From NCBI GenBank assembly GCA_001664005.1, contig CP016093.1, positions 1,805,001 through 1,869,000 of the forward strand: DNA of 64,000 nt. Reading direction: 5' to 3'. Source of the stretch: Rhizobiales bacterium NRL2. Lineage in GTDB: Bacteria; Pseudomonadota; Alphaproteobacteria; Minwuiales; Minwuiaceae. The notes under the pieces are model-generated. The model was not told where the DNA came from, made no database searches, and was given only the letters and a program-made list of their open reading frames with translations. Numbering within the stretch: the first letter of the stretch is position 1; every line of letters begins with the position of its first letter. The translations under genes and the position numbers were made by a program. Of this stretch, positions 25,862-34,191 are shown in pieces.

Positions 25862-27078
25862 TGAGCACAGTTCGCCCTATTCGAGATGATGCCGATTACG
25901 ACGCTGCACTTGCTCGTATCGATTGTCTTATGGACGCTACTGACGGCAGCCCGGAACGTGACGAGCTCGACGTGTTGACCACTCTGGTCGAGGTCTATGA
26001 AGACGAGCACTATCCGATCGATCTGCCGACACCCATTGAGGCAATACAGTTTAGGATGGAGCAGGCTAACCTCAGCCAAGCCGATCTTGTTCCTTATTTC
26101 GGCAGCCGCGCCAAGGTTTCGGAAGTGTTGTCCGGCAAGCGCACGCTGACTTTGAAAATGATCCGTGCACTGAATACACATCTCGGCATTCCCGCCGACG
26201 TGCTGATCGGCGACATGAGCGTTGCCGATTTCGACCGCGAGACAGACCATATCCGATGGGGGCGGTTTCCGATCCGGGAACTGATGAAGCGCCAGTGGCT
26301 GCCTTCCGTCCGCAACGCCACTGAGGCGGCTGAAGAGCTGATGAGCAGTCTGATCGAGCGGGCCGGCGGACGTGATGCTGTCCCACAGACATTTTATCGC
26401 AAGAATGATGTAGCGCGCCAAAACGCGCGCATGGATCCCTATGCGTTACAGGCGTGGTGTCTTCACGTCCTCGCGACCGTGCGCGAACGGACGCTGCATA
26501 CGACCTATCGCGACGGCGCCATCGATCCGGAGTTTCTCCGTTTTCTCGCGACACTAAGCCGATTGCCTGACGGCCCGAAACGCGCGGTCGAAGCGCTCGA
26601 ACAACAGGGCGTAGCTGTCGTCTATGCCAAGCACCTTCCGAAAACCCATCTGGATGGCGCCGCCATGCGCACAAAGGAGGGTGTGCCGGTGATCGGACTC
26701 ACGCTCCGGTATGACCGTCTTGACAATTTCTGGTTCTGTCTCTTGCACGAGACCGTCCATGTGTGGCGGCATCTGAACGATGAAGGAGCCTTCTTCGTTG
26801 ACGACCTCAAACTGGACGTTTCGGATCATTCAGAAGACTGGTCCTTTGAAGACGAGGCGGACACGCTCGCCCAGGAAGCGCTTATTCCGTCGGAAGATTG
26901 GGATGCAGCGGAGCTTCTGAAAGCGGCAACGCCCTCGCGTGTCATCGCCTTTGCGCAATCGGTGAACGTCCACCCGGCCATTGTGGCCGGGAGAGTGCGG
27001 CGTGAAACCGGAAACTACCGGCTGCTATCGCAATTCGTAGGTTCGAATGAGGTGCGCCCGCATTTTGAGGAGATTTAG
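25858..27078 (+). CDS. HigA-type antitoxin fused to an ImmA/IrrE metalloprotease
   Basis: A 406-residue two-part protein. Residues about 1-120 are a HigA-like antitoxin: an acidic N-terminal segment, then a helix-turn-helix (EQANLSQADLVPYFGSRAKV, EVLSGKRTLTLKMIRALN). Residues about 250-380 are a COG2856 ImmA/IrrE-type zinc peptidase with HETVHVWRH (HExxH) and a downstream EDEADTLAQEALI helix supplying the third ligand. Usual HigA proteins are 100-140 residues, so this is a large extension. The protease could remove the antitoxin or a phage repressor on a signal (inference). It is coupled to higB by a 4 bp overlap. Confidence 0.85.
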   Translation: MMSTVRPIRDDADYDAALARIDCLMDATDGSPERDELDVLTTLVEVYEDEHYPIDLPTPIEAIQFRMEQANLSQADLVPYFGSRAKVSEVLSGKRTLTLKMIRALNTHLGIPADVLIGDMSVADFDRETDHIRWGRFPIRELMKRQWLPSVRNATEAAEELMSSLIERAGGRDAVPQTFYRKNDVARQNARMDPYALQAWCLHVLATVRERTLHTTYRDGAIDPEFLRFLATLSRLPDGPKRAVEALEQQGVAVVYAKHLPKTHLDGAAMRTKEGVPVIGLTLRYDRLDNFWFCLLHETVHVWRHLNDEGAFFVDDLKLDVSDHSEDWSFEDEADTLAQEALIPSEDWDAAELLKAATPSRVIAFAQSVNVHPAIVAGRVRRETGNYRLLSQFVGSNEVRPHFEEI

Positions 27079-27081
27079 TAA

Positions 27082-27117
27082 AGCAGTCGGAACCGGAAAT
27101 CTCCGGCTCCGACTGCT
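27082..27117 (+). terminator. Hairpin after the antitoxin-protease gene
   Basis: AGCAGTCGGA pairs perfectly with TCCGACTGCT, and inside it CCGGA pairs with TCCGG around an AATC loop, with one A-C mismatch. The hairpin starts 4 bp after the stop codon. There is no T-run, so it may be a Rho-dependent end or an RNA-stabilising hairpin. Confidence 0.5.
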
Positions 27118-27165
27118 AAGCAGATTACCCGATGGTGCAAGCGCCGCCCGGAGGGACGCCAGACG

Positions 27166-27204
27166 AGCAGATAACCCGCCCTGAACAAGCCTCTGTTATC
27201 TGCT
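27166..27204. promoter_or_regulatory. Inverted repeat upstream of the nucleotide-modification operon
   Basis: AGCAGATAAC and GTTATCTGCT form a perfect 10 bp inverted repeat with a 19 bp spacer, ending 51 bp before the 148-residue gene. It could be the binding site of a dimeric regulator such as the antitoxin-protease encoded just upstream, though it differs from the operator at 25512. Confidence 0.45.
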
Positions 27205-27255
27205 TCGACCGCCACTGACAACACGACAATACCGGCGCGATAGGAGATTGGTCGA

Positions 27256-27702
27256 ATGAGCCAGAATGATCAGCGCCGTGTCTTCGTGGCGCAAGCAGAA
27301 GGCAAGTCGCTACCGGAAATCGACATACTCAAGCTTCTTTCGTCGGCGGAGATCGACCTCGGTGCGGTAAAGTTTGTCGGCAGTGCAGGCGACCTTGAAA
27401 GTATGACCTCGAACGATGCTCTCGTGATAATCCTGCATGATGATGCGGGCGAGAGCGCGCTGCTAGATGCGGCGGCGTTCGCAGGCGCACAGAAAGGTGT
27501 CTGCAATATCGTCGGAATATGGGCGCCCGACCAGGCTCAGACCGGCATTCATCCCGCTGTGGCAAAATTCAGCACGGCACAAGTTCCGTGGGATGCAGAA
27601 AAGGTCAAAGGAGAGTTGGGCTCCGATTGCGAAAATGCCTTCCTGACGCCCGCAGGCGAAAATGCCGATCCGAATGAGGTTGAGCCGAATGAATGCGAAT
27701 AA
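27256..27702 (+). CDS. Unknown 148-residue protein in the nucleotide-modification operon
   Basis: The protein opens with a strand (RRVFVAQAEGK) and contains a Rossmann-like stretch NDALVIILHDDAGESALLDA, then an FAGAQKG helix and a NIVGIWAP strand. This resembles TIR-like or nucleoside-2-deoxyribosyltransferase-like alpha/beta folds, but no catalytic signature is certain. The tail is acidic. It overlaps the Nmad2 gene by 14 bp, so it belongs to that operon. Function unknown. Confidence 0.7.
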   Translation: MSQNDQRRVFVAQAEGKSLPEIDILKLLSSAEIDLGAVKFVGSAGDLESMTSNDALVIILHDDAGESALLDAAAFAGAQKGVCNIVGIWAPDQAQTGIHPAVAKFSTAQVPWDAEKVKGELGSDCENAFLTPAGENADPNEVEPNECE

Positions 27703-28354
27703 CCGTCCGCGGCGCCTCTACCGATATGTCATCGACCATGACAAGGGATTTGCGCCGAACCCGTTTTTCAAGGTCTGCACGCTGGCATGCTGCAAGCCAA
27801 AAATCAGGCAGTATGCCGAGATTGGAGATGTCATCGTTGGGTACGGTCCCGCCAAACACGGCCTCAGCCGCCAAATCATATACTGGATGTTAGTCGATGA
27901 GATTTCAAATTTCGACGATTATTGGCACGATCCACGATTTCGCAGCAAACGCCCGAAAATGGGCGGTTCTCTCATGCTGAGCTATGGCGACAATATCTAC
28001 CATCGCCATCAGGGCAGAGGCGATTGGATTCAGGAGCCATCATTTCATAGCGACCGAAACAGTCTCATTGGTGAGGGGAATCTGCGGCGCGACACAGCAA
28101 CGACCGACAAGGTGCTGATCGGTCGGGATTATGCCTATTGGGGATCGAACGGGCCGCGGCCACCAGATGTCTACCGTCCATTCGTCAAAACTGGCCGCGG
28201 TCATGAATACACGGTTGAAGATGAGGCGTTGAAAAAGGCCTTTATTGAATGGCTTCGAGGCCTGCCTGATCGCGGTCTGATCCATGATCCAGCCGACTGG
28301 ACACACGACAAGAAACTTCGCCGGATGATAGCCGCCGAGGTGCTCGCATGCTGA
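27689..28354 (+). CDS. Nucleotide modification associated domain 2 (Nmad2) protein
   Basis: A 221-residue protein matching the Nmad2 family: LYRYVIDHDKGFAPNPFFKV, CTLACCKPKIRQYAEIGDVI, then DEISNFDDYWHDPRFRSKRP. The family was predicted by Aravind and co-workers in gene neighbourhoods of modified-nucleotide metabolism in phages and bacteria; its chemistry is not established. The ATG at 27689 has GAGGTTGA upstream; two earlier in-frame ATGs lack that. It overlaps both neighbours and so is translated as part of a three-gene operon. Confidence 0.82.
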   Translation: MNANNRPRRLYRYVIDHDKGFAPNPFFKVCTLACCKPKIRQYAEIGDVIVGYGPAKHGLSRQIIYWMLVDEISNFDDYWHDPRFRSKRPKMGGSLMLSYGDNIYHRHQGRGDWIQEPSFHSDRNSLIGEGNLRRDTATTDKVLIGRDYAYWGSNGPRPPDVYRPFVKTGRGHEYTVEDEALKKAFIEWLRGLPDRGLIHDPADWTHDKKLRRMIAAEVLAC

Positions 28355-29667
28355 TCGAACGGTACGCAGCTTTTGTTGCGCGCACGGATCAATTTTCCGC
28401 AGAATATGGTGCGGACGTCATAGACGCCGCAGATCCGCGCGAAATTGCGATTTTCGGCCTAGCCAGCGAGATCGGCTCCGTCATTTCCGCCATAAAAAAG
28501 GAGTGGCTGAGAGAAGGCGGTGCATTGTCTTCACCGCTCGCCAAGGCAGAGTTGGAAGAAGAACTCGGCGATGCAATGTGGTACGCCTTCGCTCTTGCGC
28601 GGATTGAGGAAGCGGGACACAACCCGAACATTCTGATCTCTGATATTGAACACTTGCAATCAGAAGTAACCGACCCGAGCAAGCGTGGCGATCAGATTCG
28701 CCAGGTCCTGCCCCCAGATGATCTAGAAGATTTTCTGAATGGCGCTGAGATGTTCAAGAGGAATTCGCGGCGGACCCTGTCCGACTACCAGTCGTTGGCG
28801 TACAAAACCGCGCGAACCGATAAACATGTCCTCTTGCAGGTCTGCGCTGCTGTACTGACACAATTGTCTGCGCAATTAATGCGTCATTTGTTCCCTGAAA
28901 TCGAAACGAAACTGAATACGCAGTTGAAGGATCGCCCGATTGGTGTTGTTCTGGGAGAAATCGCTTGGCATCTGTGCGCAATCGCCTCGCTTTACGGCAT
29001 CGATATGGATGAGGTCGGAGCGAAGAATGTGGAGAAGGCGAAGGCTAGGCAAAACCATGGCAAGCCAACACCGCTCCATGATGCGAGCGCTCCAGACGGT
29101 CAGAAGTTTCCGCGGAATTTTGAGGTTGAGTTTCGCTCGGCCGACTCTGAGACGGTTGAAATATATTGGGAAGGAGCGCGCCGCGGCGACCCGCTGCGAG
29201 ATCAGTATTCGATCGAGGACGGATACCGGTTTCATGATGTTATCCATCTCGCAAATGTTGCGGTGCTGGGATGGTCGCCGGTCTTACGGGATCTTTTTAA
29301 GATCAAGCGCATAGGAAAGACCAAACTGGAGGAGGATGGCGGTCGGTCGGCGGTTGTGGAAGAACTCGTGATCAAGTTTATTCATTGGGAAGCTTCACGG
29401 CGCGCCAAAGAGCTGCACGGTGATTTGCGCGCATATGAGCGCCCACTTTTTCCAGACAACGAGGAAATCCCATTTTCGTTGCTCAAGGAGGTTCGCGAAC
29501 TCACGTTCGGACACGAAGTCTACAAGAATAAATATTGGGAGTGGGAGCGCGCCATTCGTGAAGGGTATCGCGTTTTCGAATTACTCAAACAGCATCGAGG
29601 CGGCTTCGTCATTGTCGACCTTGAGAGACGCGGTCTCGACTTTAAGCCATCTTCAGATACCTCTTAG
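28348..29667 (+). CDS. Double-MazG nucleotide pyrophosphohydrolase with MazG_C-type tail
   Basis: A 439-residue protein. Residues about 30-100 form a MazG domain with the metal-binding acids in LASEIGSVISAIKK and ELEEELGDAMWYAFALARIEE. A second, weaker MazG-like region (about 190-240) has LGEIAWHLCAIASLYGIDMD. The C-terminal part (about 270-400) with YRFHDVIHLANVAVLGWSP resembles the MazG_C family found with base-modification genes. The expected reaction is hydrolysis of a nucleoside triphosphate to monophosphate, perhaps a modified one. It overlaps Nmad2 by 7 bp and the convergent kinase-like gene by 4 bp. Confidence 0.82.
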   Translation: MLIERYAAFVARTDQFSAEYGADVIDAADPREIAIFGLASEIGSVISAIKKEWLREGGALSSPLAKAELEEELGDAMWYAFALARIEEAGHNPNILISDIEHLQSEVTDPSKRGDQIRQVLPPDDLEDFLNGAEMFKRNSRRTLSDYQSLAYKTARTDKHVLLQVCAAVLTQLSAQLMRHLFPEIETKLNTQLKDRPIGVVLGEIAWHLCAIASLYGIDMDEVGAKNVEKAKARQNHGKPTPLHDASAPDGQKFPRNFEVEFRSADSETVEIYWEGARRGDPLRDQYSIEDGYRFHDVIHLANVAVLGWSPVLRDLFKIKRIGKTKLEEDGGRSAVVEELVIKFIHWEASRRAKELHGDLRAYERPLFPDNEEIPFSLLKEVRELTFGHEVYKNKYWEWERAIREGYRVFELLKQHRGGFVIVDLERRGLDFKPSSDTS

Positions 29668-30782
29668 TGTGTCCCCAATTCTTCAACGATCCTTTGGTTC
29701 AGCCCCCAATTCGGCGGGTAGAATGGAGCGGGCAAACGTCCTGCGGGCCTGAACTTTTGTTTGATTCGTGATCGACCGGATAACCCTTTTATATCGGGGA
29801 AGATCACTCGGGCATATTTCGAGATCTCACAGAACAAGTTCTGGCAGTCAATGAGCTGCAGGGGACGACCCCACAGGTCAGAGAACTCGATTTCGAACAT
29901 GTCAAAATAGCGACCTTGGTTTGCCGACATATGTTGGATGATTTCCTCTGCTGTGACACCTTTTGTCGAAACGAAGCACTTGGATACGCCGTCCAAAGCG
30001 CCAGGGCCGGCCTTAACAAATTCCATTTCGGAGAATGATGTCAGTGGCCCATAATTCAAATCCGTGGCGAATTGATAGGCAAGGAAAGGTCCAATAGACG
30101 GCGCTGCAACCATAAGCGCAAATGCATCTCCCATTGATCGGCATTTCCTGAGACGGGCCGGGTAATCCTCTGCAATCATCCATTCCAACAATCTCAAATG
30201 GTTCGCATGTTTGGTACGATGACCAAACACCGATCCAGCCGACGGCATGATGTAGGCGGCCGAATAGTTCCGTTCGCCTGCGGATTGACGTTTCGAAAGC
30301 AGGCCGTCGAAGGCTCGGAAACTATAGCTTTCCCACGAGATCTCGCCGAGTTCGTTTTGGAGTGTTTCCCAAGTTCCAATGCGGTTGAAGATTTTAAACA
30401 ACAGTATACGAAAGAAACGATCTTCATCTGACCACTTACCCTCGTCGGTCCATATGACTCTATTGATGAGATATTGGCTCACACGGTCAGACGCTCTGTA
30501 GCTGTTGGTAAAACGGTACGAGGAGAGAACCAGGTCGTCGGAAACGCCCGGATCGTTCGCACCTTTCAGGCGCTGGAAAAAGACGCTTTGGCGTTTGGCT
30601 GCAAACCGCCAGTAGGCTTCAAAAACAGGTGTAGTTTCCAAGCTTACACCAGAAATTTTGATACTATTGAGCTTTTGTGAAACTCTGATTGCTGGTTGAT
30701 TCAAGCAAACAACTTCAAACAGATCGTCTTGACCGTAGGCCAGTCCAGCCTCCCATTGTCTTTGTCGTTTTACAGCCATCAT
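29664..30782 (-). CDS. 5-hmdU DNA kinase-like helical protein (HMUDK_hel / base hypermodification)
   Basis: A 372-residue protein. The region from about residue 55 on (EAYWRFAAKRQSVFFQRL, SSYRFTNSYRASDRVSQYLI, FFRILLFKIFNRIGTWETL) matches the helical domain found in 5-hydroxymethyl-dU DNA kinases and in the alpha-glutamyl/putrescinyl-thymine pyrophosphorylase group of phage hypermodification proteins. No P-loop kinase motif is visible, so it may be the stand-alone helical, DNA-glycosylase-like form. It is convergent with the MazG gene (4 bp overlap). ATGs at 30782 and 30779 are both possible starts. Confidence 0.78.
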   Translation of the reverse strand: MMAVKRQRQWEAGLAYGQDDLFEVVCLNQPAIRVSQKLNSIKISGVSLETTPVFEAYWRFAAKRQSVFFQRLKGANDPGVSDDLVLSSYRFTNSYRASDRVSQYLINRVIWTDEGKWSDEDRFFRILLFKIFNRIGTWETLQNELGEISWESYSFRAFDGLLSKRQSAGERNYSAAYIMPSAGSVFGHRTKHANHLRLLEWMIAEDYPARLRKCRSMGDAFALMVAAPSIGPFLAYQFATDLNYGPLTSFSEMEFVKAGPGALDGVSKCFVSTKGVTAEEIIQHMSANQGRYFDMFEIEFSDLWGRPLQLIDCQNLFCEISKYARVIFPDIKGLSGRSRIKQKFRPAGRLPAPFYPPNWGLNQRIVEELGTH

Positions 30783-31287
30783 AGGCGTTCATCATAGCTG
30801 AAAAGCACAAACTAGGGGGCTGTCCCAGGCAATCCGGAATTTCTTTTTTGGGCGCCCCTAACAGGCGAATCGGCCAACCTAGGAGCAGATTAGCGATCAG
30901 GCTCATTTTACCAACGACCGCCGCATGACAGGGACTTAGAATATTTGGCGATAACCGATTGGCCGATTCCACCCGCGCCGTCTATTTCCGGCCCGAACAT
31001 CTCCTCCAGAATATCCCGAACCATGGCTCGATGACCTCCACCTCTTCGGGATTCGCAGGGACCTTCTCCCTATCCTGCCCCCTCAAGGATAGTGAGATTC
31101 GCTGGTCGCGGATAGGGTTGCCACTGAAACGACTTTGACATGCGAACCCTAGCCGCGCCTGCTCATTTGGTTCCATAGAAGACGGAATGCGATTGGCTTC
31201 CTGAATGGAGGAGCCGCTTCAGGGAAGAGATCACAGCGAAGGCCGGTTATCTCCCGATTTCGGGATACTGCAAGCACGGGGCAGAGT
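30783..31287. other. Intergenic stretch with no recognised gene
   Basis: About 500 bp between the kinase-like gene and the MFS gene. Short open frames on the minus strand exist (one ATG at 31024 has GGAGG upstream and encodes only 38 residues), but none is recognisable. The right copy of the cassette repeat lies here, at 31074-31100. Confidence 0.5.
31074..31100. repeat. Right cassette-flanking repeat
   Basis: CCTGCCC followed by CCTCAAGGATAGTGAGATTC. It matches the copy at 25314-25350 (22 of the last 23 aligned bases from CCTCAAGG through GAGATTC and its neighbours), in direct orientation. Confidence 0.55.
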
Positions 31288-32529
31288 TCAGCCGGACCGA
31301 TCGCGCTTGTCCCTAGCTCTCGTCAGGGCGAGGGCGGACACGATCAGCGCCCCGACGAAGGTTGCGAACAGCCAGCGGTAGGCATCGAGCGGTGCCGTCG
31401 CAGGGTCCGCTGAGAACTGGCCGATCAGAAGGCCGCTGAACTGCTGGAAACAGGCAGCGCCCAGGAAGAATGCCAGGTTCATCAGACCAAGTGCACTGCC
31501 GCGCAACTCCGGCGGCGCGGAGCGGTTGACGAGGGCATAGGCGGGCATCCAGCAGCCGTTCATCAGGGCGAGATACAGGAACAGTGGAAACAGGGCGTCT
31601 ACCGGCAACGCCGATGGCGCCATGGCCAGCCACAGCCATGGCAGGATGTGCAGGATGACACTGGCGAGCATCGTGCGCTTGTCGGAACGCAGCAGGCGGT
31701 CAGCGACATAACCCCAGGCCGGCAGCGCCACGAGCAGGCCGATCGACCAGGCCTGCAGCACGTCGGTCGCAGCCGGCGGGGACAGCGAATAGGCCGTGCC
31801 CAGAAATGGCAGTGTCCAGAGACCCTGCATGGCGCTGAGTATGCCGAGAGCGACGAAGGCGTGCGCCGCGCAGGGCCAGAGGTTGCGCAGGCGTGCCGCG
31901 CGCACGAGACCGCGGAAGGCCTCGCCCATGCTTAGCCCCGCGCGCCGGGCAGCCGGCCCCGGCAGGGTCAGAACGGCCGCCAGGGCGGTCAGCAGCAGCC
32001 AGCCGGCCACGATGACAAAGGCTGTGCGCCATCCGAACGCCTCCGCCAACGCAGCCAGCGGATGCGCCGCCAGCAATCCTCCGATCGGGCCGGTGGCGGC
32101 GAAGAGGCCAGCGATCGTGCCGAAATGCCGGTCGCCGAACCATCGGGCGAGCAGGCTGAAGGCGATCACCAGGACGATACCGACGCCTGCGCCGCCCAGC
32201 GCGCGGCCGATGAGAGCGAGCGGATAGCTCGGCGCAAGCGCAAACAGAAGGGTGCCCAGGCCTGCCACTGCGAGCCAGAAGGCGAAGGTGCGGCGCGGCC
32301 CCCAGAGATCGGACTGGACCCCGGCGAAGGGCTGCATCGCGGCATAGGGCCAGAAATAGGCGGCGGCGAGGGCGCCCAGAGCAGCCGGATCGGCGCCGAA
32401 GTCGGCCTGGAAGCCAGGCAGCACGACAGCCGTCCCGTAGCGCAGCAGCCAGGCCAGCAGCGAGCCCGACACGAGGATGACAATGCTCGCCACGATACGC
32501 CCGATGCCCGCACCGCTTCGCGCGGTCAT
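31288..32529 (-). CDS. MFS transporter
   Basis: A 413-residue, 12-segment permease. After the first segment (RIVASIVILVSGSLLAWLLRY) comes FQADFGADPAALGALAAAYF, the YaaA-like start of the nitrate/glycerol-phosphate side of the MFS. The loop between segments 2 and 3 is the degenerate QSDLWGPRRTF. The second half contains YVADRLLRSDKRTM. Substrate unknown. No neighbouring gene is coupled to it. Confidence 0.85.
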   Translation of the reverse strand: MTARSGAGIGRIVASIVILVSGSLLAWLLRYGTAVVLPGFQADFGADPAALGALAAAYFWPYAAMQPFAGVQSDLWGPRRTFAFWLAVAGLGTLLFALAPSYPLALIGRALGGAGVGIVLVIAFSLLARWFGDRHFGTIAGLFAATGPIGGLLAAHPLAALAEAFGWRTAFVIVAGWLLLTALAAVLTLPGPAARRAGLSMGEAFRGLVRAARLRNLWPCAAHAFVALGILSAMQGLWTLPFLGTAYSLSPPAATDVLQAWSIGLLVALPAWGYVADRLLRSDKRTMLASVILHILPWLWLAMAPSALPVDALFPLFLYLALMNGCWMPAYALVNRSAPPELRGSALGLMNLAFFLGAACFQQFSGLLIGQFSADPATAPLDAYRWLFATFVGALIVSALALTRARDKRDRSG

Positions 32530-32751
32530 GTAATCAACGCCGGCGCGGCCCGCAGGGCTGACGACATGATCCTCTCCTGATCTGCCTCAAGATCGAAACT
32601 GCGTTGGAACAATCATGAAACTTGAGGCCTGGCTATCCGGTTCTTGGCAGCGAGCCGGAATCAGGCACAGACCAAGATCAGTGGCACCGTCGACGCCATA
32701 GAGTTAGAGGCAATCGCGCCGACGATGCAGAACCGGCCAAATTGATGTGTA

Positions 32752-33015
32752 TCAGTCGACCAGAATCTGCTCGATGATTTCAACAGCGCCATACAGCGCG
32801 ACGGCCGTCGCCGCAGAGATGAAAAGCATCCAGAGGATGAGACCAACATTCGGTGCCTTCCTGAGGGTCTCAGGATGCCGTGTCAGATTTACGTACAAGA
32901 TCGCTGCGACGACACCGGACAAAAACCAAGGATCAAGATCACCAAGCGCGATCCCTATGATCGCAATATGGGCCAATAAGAAAGCCCACTTTCTGATTAG
33001 CGGACGTGGTTGCAT
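32752..33015 (-). CDS. Small membrane protein (87 residues)
   Basis: Two hydrophobic segments (about residues 10-42 and 58-80) separated by a polar loop (NLTRHPETLRKAPN). A weak AAGGGAT precedes the ATG. No family is recognised. It lies alone between the MFS gene and a repeat-rich gap, so it could be a remnant of a larger unit. Confidence 0.5.
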   Translation of the reverse strand: MQPRPLIRKWAFLLAHIAIIGIALGDLDPWFLSGVVAAILYVNLTRHPETLRKAPNVGLILWMLFISAATAVALYGAVEIIEQILVD

Positions 33016-33126
33016 CCGGAATCCCTTGAATTACATTTTTGTACTGCCATAGATCGGCTATTTAAAAAAAGTATATACTTTTTCTGACGTGAAGGCCTGA
33101 AATTCTGCCACGGGAATGGGTAGATT

Positions 33127-33158
33127 CCGTCGGTCCGTCGGTCCGTCGGTCCGTCGGT
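33127..33158. repeat. Tandem octamer repeat
   Basis: Four perfect head-to-tail copies of CCGTCGGT (32 bp), in a gap beside an IS-end remnant. Such a perfect short tandem array is likely to vary in copy number between strains. Confidence 0.8.
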
Positions 33159-33180
33159 CTGTTGGACTTCAACCCGTCTT

Positions 33181-33223
33181 TGGTCCGCCGGATCGTGGAG
33201 TTTTCCGGCTCTATCACGGTGAC
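33181..33223. mobile_element. IS3-type terminal remnant
   Basis: This 43 bp segment (begins TGGTCCGCCGGATCGTGGAG) matches the end of the broken IS3 element at 43794-43836 in the same orientation, and in inverse the one at 53429-53457. No transposase gene is attached, so an IS has been lost from here. It abuts the 3' end of the EamA gene. Confidence 0.6.
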
Positions 33224-34191
33224 AGACTGGAGCTCGTTCCGGTCGGTCGCGCTTCAGCGTCCCGGTTCGGCTTCCGGCGCCGCTCGCGATAGGTGATGTA
33301 GAGTCCCGAGACGACCACCACGGCTGAGCCGACCCAGGTCCATAGGTCGGGAATTTCGGCAAAAATTAGGTAGCCGAACAGGCCGGCAACGACGAGCTGG
33401 ATGTACGTGATCGGCGCCACAACCGACGCGAGGCTGTACTGGAAGGCCTTGACCACGAAGTACTGGCCGAAGCCGCCGAACACCCCGAGCAGGAAGTACA
33501 GGAACCAGTGCCAGGCCGAGACGGGCCAGACCCCCGGCTCGACCACGAAGAAGAGACCGGCGGCCACGGAGCCGACCAGCGCCGTGTAGGTGATCGTCGT
33601 CTCGGGAGTGTCGTCCGCGGCGATCTTCCGCGTGAGGATCTGGTAGACGGAGAACATGAACATGTTGGCGACGACCAGGAGCATCGCCCAGTGGAAGCCG
33701 GCGCCGCCGGGCTGGATGATGATCAGCGCTCCTGCGAAACCGACCGCGACCGCGGCCCAGCGCCTCGACCCGACCTTCTCGCTCAGAAAGGGTACGGAAA
33801 GCGCGGTGACCACGATCGGCGTCGTGAAGACGATTGCCATGGCCACCGCGAGTTCAAGGTAACGCAGCGCGTAGACGAAGAATGCCGTCGAGACGAACAG
33901 CAGCAGCGACCGCACCAGCTGGATGCCCGGTCGTTGGCTTCGGAACAGGCCGGTGCCGTGCCACGGCAGGAAGACGACGATCATGACCAGGAGATGACCG
34001 GCATAGCGGGCCCACACGATCTGGCCGCTGGGGTAGAAGTCGTTGAGGTACTTGACGCCGGCATTCATGGCCGGCAGGACCAAGCTGGCCAGGAGCATGA
34101 ATGCAATGCCCACGAGATTCTCGCGCGGCGTCGGATCGGCCCGGAAATGATGCCTCGGGCGGGCGGCGCCCCTGGATCGCGGCATGCTCAT
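33214..34191 (-). CDS. EamA/DMT family transporter, island copy
   Basis: A 325-residue, ten-segment permease with two EamA repeats. Recognisable parts are NAGVKYLNDFYPSGQIVWARY, AIVFTTPIVVTALSVPF and the second-half FQYSLASVVAPITYIQLV. These transporters export amino acids or other metabolites. The gene is a close duplicate of 62880-63854: about the first 130 residues are identical, while the C-terminal third differs at many positions. The duplication extends at least 130 bp upstream of the start. Confidence 0.88.
   Translation of the reverse strand: MSMPRSRGAARPRHHFRADPTPRENLVGIAFMLLASLVLPAMNAGVKYLNDFYPSGQIVWARYAGHLLVMIVVFLPWHGTGLFRSQRPGIQLVRSLLLFVSTAFFVYALRYLELAVAMAIVFTTPIVVTALSVPFLSEKVGSRRWAAVAVGFAGALIIIQPGGAGFHWAMLLVVANMFMFSVYQILTRKIAADDTPETTITYTALVGSVAAGLFFVVEPGVWPVSAWHWFLYFLLGVFGGFGQYFVVKAFQYSLASVVAPITYIQLVVAGLFGYLIFAEIPDLWTWVGSAVVVVSGLYITYRERRRKPNRDAEARPTGTSSSLSP

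Noticed and set aside
33127-33158. Coding repeat
   Set aside because: The octamer is not a multiple of three and lies in a gap.
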